Shown here piece by piece: positions 1 to 5,878 of a DNA stretch of 9,036 nucleotides (positions are counted from its first letter, which is position 1; every line of letters begins with the position of its first letter). Source of the DNA: Parvibaculum sp. (lineage in GTDB: Bacteria > Pseudomonadota > Alphaproteobacteria > Parvibaculales > Parvibaculaceae). Location of the stretch: the NCBI GenBank assembly GCA_014359855.1, contig JACIYQ010000133.1, positions 1-9,036 on the forward strand. Direction: 5' to 3'. The notes below the pieces were generated by a model. The model was not told where the DNA came from and ran no database searches. It saw only the letters and a list, made by a program, of their open reading frames with translations. Both the position numbers and the translations under genes were made by a program.

Positions 1-64
1 CGTTTCACGTAAAGGAGGGGCAGTTCCCGCAAGAGGGACCGATTCCGGGAAGGCGCCTCATTCC

Positions 65-1414
65 ATGCCCGTTGACGACGAAACAAGCACAGCGGCAAAC
101 GCTGCGCCGGTGCAGGCCCCGCCGCCCGCACCGGAGGATGCCCCGCGCCGGACGACGCCGCAGGAGCGCAAGCGCGCCTTTCTCATTCTTTTCGTCTGTC
201 TCCTGTCGGTCGGCATGGGGCAGACGCTCGTCTTCGCCGTGCTGCCGCCCATCGCCGCCGATCTCGGCATGAGCGAATTCGAGACGACGATGATCTTCTC
301 GCTCTCCGCCGCGCTCTGGGTGCTCACCAGCACCTTCTGGGGGCGCCGCAGCGACGTCATGGGACGAAAGCCCGTTATTCTCATCGGGGTTTTCGGCTTC
401 GCGATTTCCACGTCGCTTGTCGGCGTCGTGCTGCTCGCCGGGTACCAGCAGTGGATTTCGATTGCGCTGATGTTTCCCCTCGTCATGGGCGCGCGGGCGC
501 TCTTCGGCATTTTCGGTTCGGGCTCCATGCCCGCCTCGCAGGCCTATGTCGCCGACCGCACGACGCGGGCCGAGCGCGCGGGTTCGATCGCGCAGATCGG
601 CGCCGCCTTCGGTCTCGGCACGGTGGTGGGGCCGGGCGTTGCCGCCGCCTTTGCGGAAATCCATATCCTCGCGCCGTTCTTTGCGGTCGGGCTTCTTGCC
701 TGCGTCAGCGGCGTGGCGATCTGGATTTTATTGCCCGAGCGCACGCGGCCGAAAAAACTTCTCAGCGAAAAGCAGGAACAGCGCGCCGCGCTCAACTGGC
801 GCGCGCCCAACGTGCTGCCCTGGCTCGTCATTGGGGTGGTGCTCAGTCTCAGCCAGTCGATCATGATGCAGCTTTTCGCCTTCTACCTGATGGCCGAACT
901 CGGCATGCAAGGTTCGGAGGCGACGCAGCTTGTCAGCGTCGGCATGATGGCGATGGCCATGGCGACGCTCGTCGCACAGCTCGGCCTTATCCAGCGCTTC
1001 GACCTGCCGGTGCATTTCCTGCTGCGCTGGGGGGCGGTCACGATGATCGTCTCCTTCGCCATGCTCGTCTTCGGCGGTTCCTATGGCGTGCTCGTCTCGG
1101 CGCTGGCGCTGGCGGGCCTCGGCTTCGGCTTCCTGCGCTCGGGCCTTTCGGCGGGCGCCTCGCTCGCGGTCTCGCTGAAGGATCAGGGTGCGGTCGCCGG
1201 TCTCATCGGCTCCACGGCGGCGACGGGGCATATCCTCAACCCCGCAATCGGCATTCCGCTCTTCTATCTGCTGCATGCCGCGCCGTTCATGCTCGGCATG
1301 GCGCTCATGGTGCTGATCCTCGCCTTCGCGGTCTTCCATCCCGTGCTGAAGACGCTGCGCGGCGCCGATGCCAGCATGGTCGAGGAAGACGAGGAAGAGA
1401 TCGGGCTGCACTAG
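65..1414 (+). CDS. MFS transporter, 12 membrane helices, probable drug/solute:H+ antiporter
   Basis: This 449-residue protein is a major facilitator superfamily carrier of the inner membrane. Its first 35 or so residues are a Pro/Ala-rich cytoplasmic tail, followed by about twelve hydrophobic segments in two halves split by a charged loop (about 225-245). The loop after helix 2 carries the MFS motif A as GRRSDVMGRKP (93-103), and GLGTVVGPGVAAA (183-195) resembles motif C of antiporters in the DHA1 drug-efflux group. The length is normal for 12-helix MFS proteins. The C-terminal tail is strongly acidic (EEDEEE, about 440-445). The ATG at 65 is preceded by a purine-rich GGGAAGG about 11 bases upstream, which supports this start. 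It is transcribed alone, convergent with the minus-strand group that follows. The family is certain; export is inferred from the motif C-like segment, and the substrate cannot be read from the sequence. Confidence 0.9.
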   Translation: MPVDDETSTAANAAPVQAPPPAPEDAPRRTTPQERKRAFLILFVCLLSVGMGQTLVFAVLPPIAADLGMSEFETTMIFSLSAALWVLTSTFWGRRSDVMGRKPVILIGVFGFAISTSLVGVVLLAGYQQWISIALMFPLVMGARALFGIFGSGSMPASQAYVADRTTRAERAGSIAQIGAAFGLGTVVGPGVAAAFAEIHILAPFFAVGLLACVSGVAIWILLPERTRPKKLLSEKQEQRAALNWRAPNVLPWLVIGVVLSLSQSIMMQLFAFYLMAELGMQGSEATQLVSVGMMAMAMATLVAQLGLIQRFDLPVHFLLRWGAVTMIVSFAMLVFGGSYGVLVSALALAGLGFGFLRSGLSAGASLAVSLKDQGAVAGLIGSTAATGHILNPAIGIPLFYLLHAAPFMLGMALMVLILAFAVFHPVLKTLRGADASMVEEDEEEIGLH

Positions 1415-1452
1415 CTTCGCCACCGTTCTACGGGCGGTTCAAAAGAAACGGT

Positions 1453-1680
1453 TCAGGCCTGCGCATGTATCGGGGTCACCTGGCGGCCGGTATGGACGCC
1501 CATCAGGTTCACGAGGTGAACGAGCATCACGACCGCGACGAGGATCGCCAGGAAAATAAGGAGCGTTGTGGGCAGCAGCCGCACTTTCCCAAGCTCGGCA
1601 GGGCGCCGTTCGAGCCAGGTCAGGAATCCCGCCGCCGCGAGGCTTGCCGCCAGCAAGGTCAGCGTGGCGGCGAGCGTCAC
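1453..1680 (-). CDS. Small two-helix membrane protein, unknown function
   Basis: This 75-residue protein has two predicted membrane helices, at about residues 2-20 and 33-56, joined by a short basic loop (LERRPAELGKVR) and followed by a polar tail containing VHTGR. I choose the GTG at 1680 because it overlaps the stop of the upstream hydrolase remnant as GTGA, a typical translational-coupling arrangement. An earlier in-frame start at 1704 would add eight residues (MVCRRGTR) and lie inside the remnant. Small proteins with an LLP...HLVNL...HTGR pattern occur in alphaproteobacterial genomes as I recall them, but I know no function for them. The composition fits a real membrane protein rather than a shadow frame, and nothing on the other strand competes here. 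It lies tail to tail with the MFS gene, 38 bases away. Confidence 0.7.
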   Translation of the reverse strand: MTLAATLTLLAASLAAAGFLTWLERRPAELGKVRLLPTTLLIFLAILVAVVMLVHLVNLMGVHTGRQVTPIHAQA

Positions 1681-1865
1681 CCGAGTGCCCCTTCGGCATA
1701 CCACTGCGCCATGACCGCACCCACCGCCGTGGCGAAGGCCTGCGGCTGGTCCAGCATGATGTGGTGCTGGGCGCCGGGAATCGTGAAGGCAGGTTTTTCC
1801 GGCGCAAGGCGGCGAAGGAAGTCGAGTTTCTCCGGCTCGTAATCCTTGCTTTCGAGGCCGAACAT
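1677..1865 (-). pseudogene. C-terminal remnant of an alpha/beta hydrolase
   Basis: The 62 codons from the ATG at 1865 encode only the last quarter of an alpha/beta hydrolase. The segment IPGAQHHIMLDQPQAF (about 29-44) carries the terminal catalytic His block seen in many lipase/haloalkane-type hydrolases. The start, MFGLESKDYEP, corresponds to the strand and turn that usually hold the catalytic acid. Reading upstream in frame, the residues GIYANLACRGAT still resemble the strand before this, so homology may run to about 1900. The nucleophile elbow (GxSxG) and oxyanion loop are absent, and only 163 bases separate this from the histidine kinase, far too few for the missing 200 or so residues. 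It is therefore 5'-truncated rather than frameshifted. An AGGGGAG sequence lies just before the ATG, so a short peptide may still be translated. The stop overlaps the GTG of the next small gene. Confidence 0.65.
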
Positions 1866-2028
1866 TGTGGCTCCCCTGCAGGCAAGGTTCGCATAGATGC
1901 CGGCATGGTCTATCCCGATTTCGGCCTTGGGAAAAGGGCTGCGTTCACACCTCGGGCAGAGGCGCCTGGAGGAAGACGCCTGACCCCCGGGAAGCGGTTG
2001 CCCTTGGCTGAACCGGGAGACGCCGTTG

Positions 2029-3429
2029 CTACCCGCGTCCCGCCGCCTTCTTCTCGTCTCTCAGGACCTTCAGCCGCGGCAACAGAATATGGATCGACGT
2101 GCCGCCGGCCTCGTTCTTCCACCGTCTTATTTCGCCGCCATATTGCCGGGAGAGGCTTTCGATGATCATCGAGCCGAGCCCTGACCGGCGCGTCGCGGCG
2201 TCATCCGTTTCGTCGAAGCCGATGCCGTCGTCCTCGACGGCCATCACCGGGACGCCGCCGGTCACGGCGAAGGAGACGGAGATCGTGCCGCCGTCCCGCC
2301 CCTCGAAGGCATGCTTGATGGCGTTGGACACAAGTTCTCCCAGCACGACGGCGAGGGTCGTGGCATCGCGGGACGCCACTGTCAGCGGCTCGAAATTGCC
2401 GGAAAGAACGATCGCGCTGTCGTCGAGGCCTGCCTCGGCGAGATCCGAGACTACTGCCTCGAGGAGGATATCGGCCCGTGTCGACTGAAGATCGTCGTCG
2501 AGGCGCAATCGACGCTGCGCGGTGCTGATCGTCTGGATGCGTCCCCGTGCGGTTTCGAGCGCGGCGCGCGCGCCTTCGTCGTCGAGCTTCGCCTGCTGCA
2601 TTCGCAGAAGCGACGACACCATGGCGAGATTGTTGCCGACGCGATGCGTTACTTCGCGCAGCAGCAGTTCCACGCGGCCGCGTTCGTATTCCGTGCGGCC
2701 TGCCTCGGCTTCGGCCATCGCGCGCGCCTTTTCGAGTTCGCGCGTACGCTCCTGGACGCGCGCTTCCAGCTCCTCGTTCAGCCGGGCCAGATCTTCCTTG
2801 CGAGAGGCCATGGTGGCGAAGGCGCGGAGCGTCAGCCTGATCGAGAGGATGGCGAGCACGAGAGCCGCAGCAATAGCGCCAATGATCGAAGCGGAGAGCA
2901 GCGCGTATGAATTCGCCATCGTGCCCTCGCGCCCGGCGAGGACCGCCGCCTCCTCGTCAAGGGCGCGCTCAACGATGCCGCGGCCCTCGTCCATGAGCAC
3001 CTGGCCGCGATTGTTGGCCACTTCGGCGATGGCGCCCTCGAAATCGCCGGTTCCTGCGAGCGCAATGGTCTGGTCCAGGATTTCGATCCGCTTGCGGGCG
3101 ACATCGTGGAGCGCCTTCACGTTCTGCAGTTGGGCCGGCCTGTCCGCGACGCGGCGCTCAAGCGCGGCCAGCTTGCGTTCGATCTCGAGCCGCGCCGAGT
3201 AGTAGGGATCGAGATAGGCGGGGTCGCGGGTGAGCAGGAAGCCGCGCTGCCCCGTCTCGGTATCCTGGATCAGGCTGAAGATCGTGTGGAATTCCACGCG
3301 CGTGCCGATGGTGTCCGCCACCGCCGCCGCGTTTTGCTGGGCACGCGCCGCAAGGAGCAACGAGGCCAAGCCTGCGCCCATCAGCATGACGAAGGCGACC
3401 GCGACGAGCAAAGTGTTCGTCCGGCGCAT
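2029..3429 (-). CDS. Membrane sensor histidine kinase, CHASE3 and HisKA_2 family
   Basis: This is a two-component sensor kinase of 466 residues from the ATG at 3429. Helix 1 (about 6-29) and helix 2 (about 175-200) enclose a periplasmic CHASE3-like domain with the typical DTETGQRGFLLTRDPAYLDPY stretch (about 56-76). A charged coiled coil (about 210-250) links to a HisKA_2 dimerisation domain whose phosphoacceptor is H262 in HRVGNNLAMVSSLL. The HATPase_c domain follows, with the N box GELVSNAIKHAF (N369), G1 DDGIGF (about 400-405) and G2 GLGSMI (417-422). All residues needed for activity are present. A TTG at 3471 would add 14 residues; neither start has a clear ribosome binding site, and I prefer the ATG because it places a short basic end directly before helix 1. 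No response regulator lies in the window. HisKA_2 kinases often act on the PhyR general stress response in alphaproteobacteria, which is only a suggestion here. Confidence 0.93.
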   Translation of the reverse strand: MRRTNTLLVAVAFVMLMGAGLASLLLAARAQQNAAAVADTIGTRVEFHTIFSLIQDTETGQRGFLLTRDPAYLDPYYSARLEIERKLAALERRVADRPAQLQNVKALHDVARKRIEILDQTIALAGTGDFEGAIAEVANNRGQVLMDEGRGIVERALDEEAAVLAGREGTMANSYALLSASIIGAIAAALVLAILSIRLTLRAFATMASRKEDLARLNEELEARVQERTRELEKARAMAEAEAGRTEYERGRVELLLREVTHRVGNNLAMVSSLLRMQQAKLDDEGARAALETARGRIQTISTAQRRLRLDDDLQSTRADILLEAVVSDLAEAGLDDSAIVLSGNFEPLTVASRDATTLAVVLGELVSNAIKHAFEGRDGGTISVSFAVTGGVPVMAVEDDGIGFDETDDAATRRSGLGSMIIESLSRQYGGEIRRWKNEAGGTSIHILLPRLKVLRDEKKAAGRG

Positions 3430-3509
3430 GTTCGTCGTGTCGGCTTTGCAGGCCCTGAAAGGAGGCGTCAAGTCGTGGGTTCCCGAAGGCTGGCCGCGAG
3501 GTTTGGCCG

Positions 3510-3542
3510 GTTACGTAAAATTCGCTTTTCCGGAAGCGTAAC
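3510..3542. repeat. Inverted repeats in the kinase upstream region
   Basis: GTTACG (3510-3515) and CGTAAC (3537-3542) are perfect inverted 6-mers. Nested in between is CGCTT-TTCCGG-AAGCG (3523-3538), which includes the self-complementary TTCCGGAA (3528-3535). The block begins 81 bases upstream of the ATG of the histidine kinase, so it could be an operator or the start of its leader. No regulator can be assigned, and chance symmetry is possible. Confidence 0.4.
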
Positions 3543-3578
3543 AAAGTGGAGGAGAATGCCTATAGCGGATAAAGCGGG

Positions 3579-3618
3579 GCCCTCCGGGGGGGGGCGGGAA
3601 TCCCCCGGTTCGGAGGGC
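3579..3618. repeat. Strong GC-rich inverted repeat upstream of the rpmJ promoter
   Basis: GCCCTCCG (3579-3586) pairs exactly with CGGAGGGC (3611-3618). Inside, a run of G (3586-3594) can pair with CCCCC (3602-3606). The stem ends nine bases before the -35 box of rpmJ. Only TTT follows it on the plus strand and no T-run follows on the minus strand, so it is not a convincing intrinsic terminator. The rest of the kinase-rpmJ gap (about 3430-3747) holds the other repeat, the promoter and the leader; I see no gene in it. Confidence 0.4.
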
Positions 3619-3626
3619 TTTCCCGG

Positions 3627-3655
3627 TTGACAGGGGCAGGGGCGCCCCTTAGGTT
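3627..3655 (+). promoter_or_regulatory. Sigma-70-type promoter of rpmJ
   Basis: A perfect TTGACA (3627-3632) is followed after 17 bases by TAGGTT (3650-3655). The -35 and spacing are ideal, and the weaker -10 is common in GC-rich alphaproteobacteria. Transcription should begin at about 3662, giving a leader of about 86 bases before the rpmJ start codon. This fits strong constitutive expression of a ribosomal protein. Confidence 0.75.
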
Positions 3656-3677
3656 CCGCGCCAACATTCAAGGGCGT

Positions 3678-3716
3678 TCCGGCATCGGGCCGGAGGCGGG
3701 GCGCATTCATTGCGCC
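3678..3716 (+). other. Two hairpins in the rpmJ 5' leader
   Basis: Two short stems lie between the predicted start of transcription and the ribosome binding site: TCCGGC (3678-3683) with GCCGGA (3689-3694), loop of five, and GGCGCA (3700-3705) with TGCGCC (3711-3716), loop TTCAT. Both have perfect 6-bp arms. They could be a regulatory leader or simply a structured GC-rich UTR. Confidence 0.4.
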
Positions 3717-3747
3717 GATCCGCAGGAGCCCGAGCCGAGGTTGAACC

Positions 3748-3873
3748 ATGAAGATCCGTAACTCGTTGAAATCGCTGCGTGGCCGGCATCGGGACAATCG
3801 CCTCGTCCGCCGCAAGGGCCGCATCTACATCATCAACAAGACCAACCCGCGCTTCAAGGCCCGCCAGGGCTGA
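3748..3873 (+). CDS. rpmJ: 50S ribosomal protein bL36, zinc-free form
   Basis: This 41-residue, strongly basic protein begins MKIRNSLKSLRGRHRDN and ends with YIINKTNPRFKARQG. It is the small protein bL36 of the large ribosomal subunit, which binds 23S rRNA. It has none of the Cys residues that bind zinc in the C+ form. This cysteine-free version, matching the YkgO-type paralogue of enterobacteria, is the usual bL36 of alphaproteobacteria. The length is exactly that expected. The ATG has a ribosome binding site, GAGG at 3737-3740, seven bases upstream. The gene is monocistronic, with its own promoter at 3627-3655 and a strong terminator 42 bases after the stop codon, and stands apart from other ribosomal genes, as is common for this paralogue. 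Confidence 0.97.
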   Translation: MKIRNSLKSLRGRHRDNRLVRRKGRIYIINKTNPRFKARQG

Positions 3874-3880
3874 GCGAGGG

Positions 3881-3896
3881 GCACGCCTTTGCGTGC
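3881..3896 (+). other. Short hairpin after rpmJ
   Basis: GCACGC (3881-3886) and GCGTGC (3891-3896) form a perfect 6-bp stem with a CTTT loop, seven bases after the rpmJ stop codon and upstream of the main terminator. No T-run follows, so it would not terminate by itself; it may stabilise the 3' end of this short mRNA. Confidence 0.45.
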
Positions 3897-3915
3897 GTCG
3901 GGTTGAGAAAATTCA

Positions 3916-3949
3916 GGCCGCTGCCTCCGGGTAGCGGCCTTTTTCTTTG
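3916..3949 (+). terminator. Intrinsic terminator of rpmJ
   Basis: GGCCGCTGCC (3916-3925) pairs with GGTAGCGGCC (3930-3939) through ten positions, with one G-U pair and a TCCG tetraloop. It is followed directly by TTTTTCTTT (3940-3948). This is a textbook Rho-independent terminator and separates rpmJ from the toxin-antitoxin genes. Confidence 0.9.
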
Positions 3950-3954
3950 TCCTC

Positions 3955-3997
3955 TTGATTCTTGCCCAATTGAGATATATTTTTAGTATATATCATT
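3955..3997 (+). promoter_or_regulatory. AT-rich promoter/operator of vapBC
   Basis: GATATAT (3974-3980) and ATATATC (3988-3994) form a perfect inverted repeat around a 7-bp centre, 22 bases before the antitoxin ATG. Possible -35 elements are TTGATT (3955-3960) and TTGCCC (3962-3967), and TATATT (3976-3981) or TAGTAT (3984-3989) could serve as the -10. The palindrome thus covers the core promoter, as expected if the VapB-VapC complex binds it to repress its own genes. Its base composition differs sharply from the GC-rich surroundings. Confidence 0.65.
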
Positions 3998-4015
3998 GGA
4001 TGAGTGGAGGATTTC

Positions 4016-4258
4016 ATGGATATAGCAAAGATATTCTGGTCCGGACGCTCCCAGGCTGTCCGGCTTCCCAAGGAGTTTCGCTTCGATACCGACCGCGTGC
4101 GGATCAGGCGTCACGGTCAGGCCGTCATTCTCGAGCCTGTCGCCAGCGATTGGGCGTGGCTTGAGAATGTGGTCGGGCCGGTGGACGAGGATTTCGAGCG
4201 TGCCGCCAATGAGCGGCCAGCGGATCAGGAGCGCCCGTCGCTGGACTTCTTCAAGTGA
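4016..4258 (+). CDS. vapB: Type II antitoxin, AbrB-fold VapB
   Basis: This 80-residue protein is the antitoxin that binds and inhibits the VapC ribonuclease encoded next to it. Its first 41 residues form an AbrB/MazE-type swapped-hairpin DNA-binding domain, recognisable from AKIFWSGRSQAVRLPKEFRF (4-23) and VRIRRHGQAVILEP (28-41). The C-terminal half is acidic and aromatic (DWAWLE, DEDFERA, LDFFK) and should wrap around the toxin. The ATG at 4016 is chosen because GGAGG lies at 4006-4010, the right distance upstream; the in-frame GTG at 4004 lies before and partly within that site. Its stop codon overlaps the toxin's GTG as GTGA, so the two are translationally coupled. Autoregulation through the AT-rich palindrome upstream is expected from the family. 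Confidence 0.9.
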   Translation: MDIAKIFWSGRSQAVRLPKEFRFDTDRVRIRRHGQAVILEPVASDWAWLENVVGPVDEDFERAANERPADQERPSLDFFK

Positions 4259-4644
4259 GGTTTCTGTTCGACACCAATGCAGTCATTGCCCTGCTGAAGG
4301 GGCATGAAGGGTTTCTCGGCCGTTTACACGGCTACCGGCCCGATGACTTCGGTTTGCCCTCAATTGTTGCGCACGAACTCTATTACGGTGCTCACAAAGG
4401 GCAGCGCGTCGCCGCGAATCTTGCGCGCATAGAAGCGCTCAGGTTCGAGGTGGTGGAATTCGACAGGGAAGATGCGCGAAAGGCCGGAGAACTCCGCGCA
4501 AGCCTCGCCGCTTCGGGCACGCCTATCGGCCCCTATGACGCCTTGATTGCGGGGCAGGCTCTGGCGCGCGGCCTTGTTCTCATCACGCACAACATGCACG
4601 AGTTTCGCCGGGTGCCGGAACTTGCGATCGAGGATTGGGAATGA
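4255..4644 (+). CDS. vapC: Type II toxin, PIN-domain ribonuclease VapC
   Basis: This 129-residue protein is a single PIN domain, the usual size for VapC toxins, which cut specific RNAs (tRNA or rRNA in studied cases) with Mg2+ or Mn2+. The acidic metal-binding residues are visible: D6 in LFDTNAVIALLKG, E41 in SIVAHELYYGA, and D95 in GPYDALIAG, followed by the conserved LITHNMHEFRRV (109-120). These suggest an intact, active nuclease. It starts with GTG inside the end of vapB (GTGA overlap), which matches the normal antitoxin-first operon order. The C-terminus reads LAIEDWE, close to the common VapC ending. The pair lies directly behind the rpmJ terminator and looks like a self-contained insertion between two housekeeping-type genes. 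The RNA target cannot be predicted. Confidence 0.93.
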   Translation: MRFLFDTNAVIALLKGHEGFLGRLHGYRPDDFGLPSIVAHELYYGAHKGQRVAANLARIEALRFEVVEFDREDARKAGELRASLAASGTPIGPYDALIAGQALARGLVLITHNMHEFRRVPELAIEDWE

Positions 4645-4714
4645 TCGGTTCGTGGATGCGGAGACGCTCGGCAGGGAGCTCGCCCGCCACGGGCTCCTCC
4701 GAGTTCGGGCGCAT

Positions 4715-4744
4715 TTGCCTTCGCCCTCGCTCCCGGGGTTAATA
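4715..4744 (+). promoter_or_regulatory. Possible promoter of the oxidoreductase gene
   Basis: TTGCCT (4715-4720) and TTAATA (4739-4744) are separated by 18 bases, in a stretch where AT-rich hexamers are otherwise rare. It lies between vapC and the oxidoreductase gene, in the proper orientation, and would give a leader of about 58 bases. The match is moderate and the assignment tentative. I see no terminator after vapC in the same gap. Confidence 0.35.
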
Positions 4745-4774
4745 TGCGTTTCTCCCGCCCGGTAAACGGGAACG

Positions 4775-4787
4775 GGCCGGACCGGCC
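4775..4787. repeat. 13-bp palindrome before the oxidoreductase gene
   Basis: GGCCGG-A-CCGGCC is a perfect palindrome with 6-bp arms and a single central base. It ends 21 bases before the ATG at 4809, downstream of the candidate promoter. It could be an operator; in GC-rich DNA a chance origin is also realistic. Confidence 0.35.
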
Positions 4788-4808
4788 GATCTCAGCAAAA
4801 GGGATGCC

Positions 4809-5864
4809 ATGAGCGACCGCTTCATGATCTACGGGGCCACGGGGTATACGGGAAGGCTCATCGCCCGCACCGCGAAGGCGCAGGGGCTGAACCCGCTGCT
4901 GGCGGGGCGCAACGAGGCCCGGCTCAAGTCGATCGCCGCCCAGCATGCCTTCGAGTACCAGGCGATTTCGCTCGACGATCCCGACGCGCTCGATGCGGGC
5001 CTGGCGCAGGCCGATGCCGTTCTCCACATCGCCGGGCCCTTCTCCCAGACCTCGAAGCCGATGGTCGATGCCTGTCTGCGCACCGGCACGCATTACCTCG
5101 ACATCACCGGCGAGATCGACGTCTTCGAGGCTTGCGCCCGGCGCGACGAGGAGGCGAAAAGGGCGGGCGTCATGCTCATGCCCGGCGTCGGCTTCGACGT
5201 GGTGCCGAGCGATTGCCTTGCCGCCCACATGAAGGCGCGGCTGCCGGACGCGAGCGAACTCACGCTCGGCATTTCAGGCCTTGGCCGGATGTCGCATGGC
5301 ACGGCGAAGACCGGCATCGAGAGCATCGGCAAGGGCACGCGCATCCGCCGCGACGGGCGCATCGTCACCGCGAGGAAGACGCCGCGCCGCGAGATCGATT
5401 TCGGCAAGGGCGCGAAGCCCGCCATCGCGGTCGGCTGGGGCGATGTGTCGACCGCCTGGCATTCGACGCATATTCCCGACATCACGGTCTATTTCGAAAG
5501 CAATCCGCAATTCGAGCAGATGGCGAAGATGGGCCGCATCGCGCGCTGGGTGATGGCCCGCGGACCGATCCAGCGGGCGCTCAAGAAGCGCATCGGGTTG
5601 CAGCCGGAGGGTCCGAGCGATGCCGAGCGACGTCAGGGTTATTCCATACTGTTCGGCGAAGCCGTCAATGCGCAGGGGGAGCATGTGCAGTCGCGCCTGT
5701 CGACGCCCGAGGGCTATACGCTCACCGCGATGACGAGCCTCGAGATCGTGGGGCGCGTGCTCGCCGGCGAGGCGAAGTCCGGCTTCCAGACGCCGTCCTC
5801 CGTTTTCGGCCCCGATTTCATCGCGAGTTTCGAAGGCTGCGCCTATCGGGATATGGACGGATGA
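4809..5864 (+). CDS. Saccharopine dehydrogenase-like NAD(P)-binding oxidoreductase
   Basis: This 351-residue protein begins with a Rossmann fold: IYGATGYTGRLIAR (7-20) contains the dinucleotide-binding glycines, followed by LAGRNEARL (31-39) at the second strand, where Arg34 suggests NADP(H). Further family hallmarks are HIAGPFSQTSKPMVDACL (73-90), GTHYLDITGE (93-102) and MPGVGFDVVPSDCLA (124-138). This set matches the saccharopine dehydrogenase NADP-binding family in its short form, which also includes mycobacterial trans-acting enoyl reductases. True saccharopine dehydrogenase activity is not implied; the bacterial members of this length are mostly uncharacterised. The C-terminal half, containing SLEIVGRVLAGEAKSGFQTPSSVFGPDF, is also typical of the family. 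The ATG at 4809 has an AAAAGGG sequence just upstream. It stands alone after vapBC and 49 bases before the TPR gene. Confidence 0.88.
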   Translation: MSDRFMIYGATGYTGRLIARTAKAQGLNPLLAGRNEARLKSIAAQHAFEYQAISLDDPDALDAGLAQADAVLHIAGPFSQTSKPMVDACLRTGTHYLDITGEIDVFEACARRDEEAKRAGVMLMPGVGFDVVPSDCLAAHMKARLPDASELTLGISGLGRMSHGTAKTGIESIGKGTRIRRDGRIVTARKTPRREIDFGKGAKPAIAVGWGDVSTAWHSTHIPDITVYFESNPQFEQMAKMGRIARWVMARGPIQRALKKRIGLQPEGPSDAERRQGYSILFGEAVNAQGEHVQSRLSTPEGYTLTAMTSLEIVGRVLAGEAKSGFQTPSSVFGPDFIASFEGCAYRDMDG

Positions 5865-5878
5865 AAGCGGGACGTCAT

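Noticed and set aside
1415..1452. Possible bidirectional terminator between the MFS gene and the small membrane gene
   Set aside because: Only short direct repeats (CGGTTC) and weak pairing are present, with no stem followed by a T-run.
451..1842. 463-codon plus-strand frame overlapping the MFS gene and running into the minus-strand genes
   Set aside because: It has an Arg/Ala/Gly-rich composition typical of a shadow frame and conflicts with a clear 12-helix transporter.
1439..1906. 155-codon minus-strand frame over the hydrolase remnant and small membrane gene
   Set aside because: It competes with a frame bearing the HHIMLDQP hydrolase motif and with a frame giving two clean membrane helices; it has neither.
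3463..3492. GGGAAC and TTGACG on the minus strand as EcfG-type or sigma-70 boxes for the kinase
   Set aside because: No matching -10 element (GTT for EcfG, or a TA-rich hexamer) lies at the correct distance.
3468..3824. 118-codon minus-strand frame across the kinase-rpmJ gap
   Set aside because: It runs through the rpmJ promoter, leader and coding region in antisense and has no recognisable features.
4645..4714. Terminator after vapC
   Set aside because: A weak GGAGC/GCTCC pairing exists near 4674-4698 but the loop is long and no T-run follows.
4533..5228. 231-codon minus-strand frame opposite vapC and the oxidoreductase
   Set aside because: It covers parts of two well-supported plus-strand genes and shows no domain or sensible composition.
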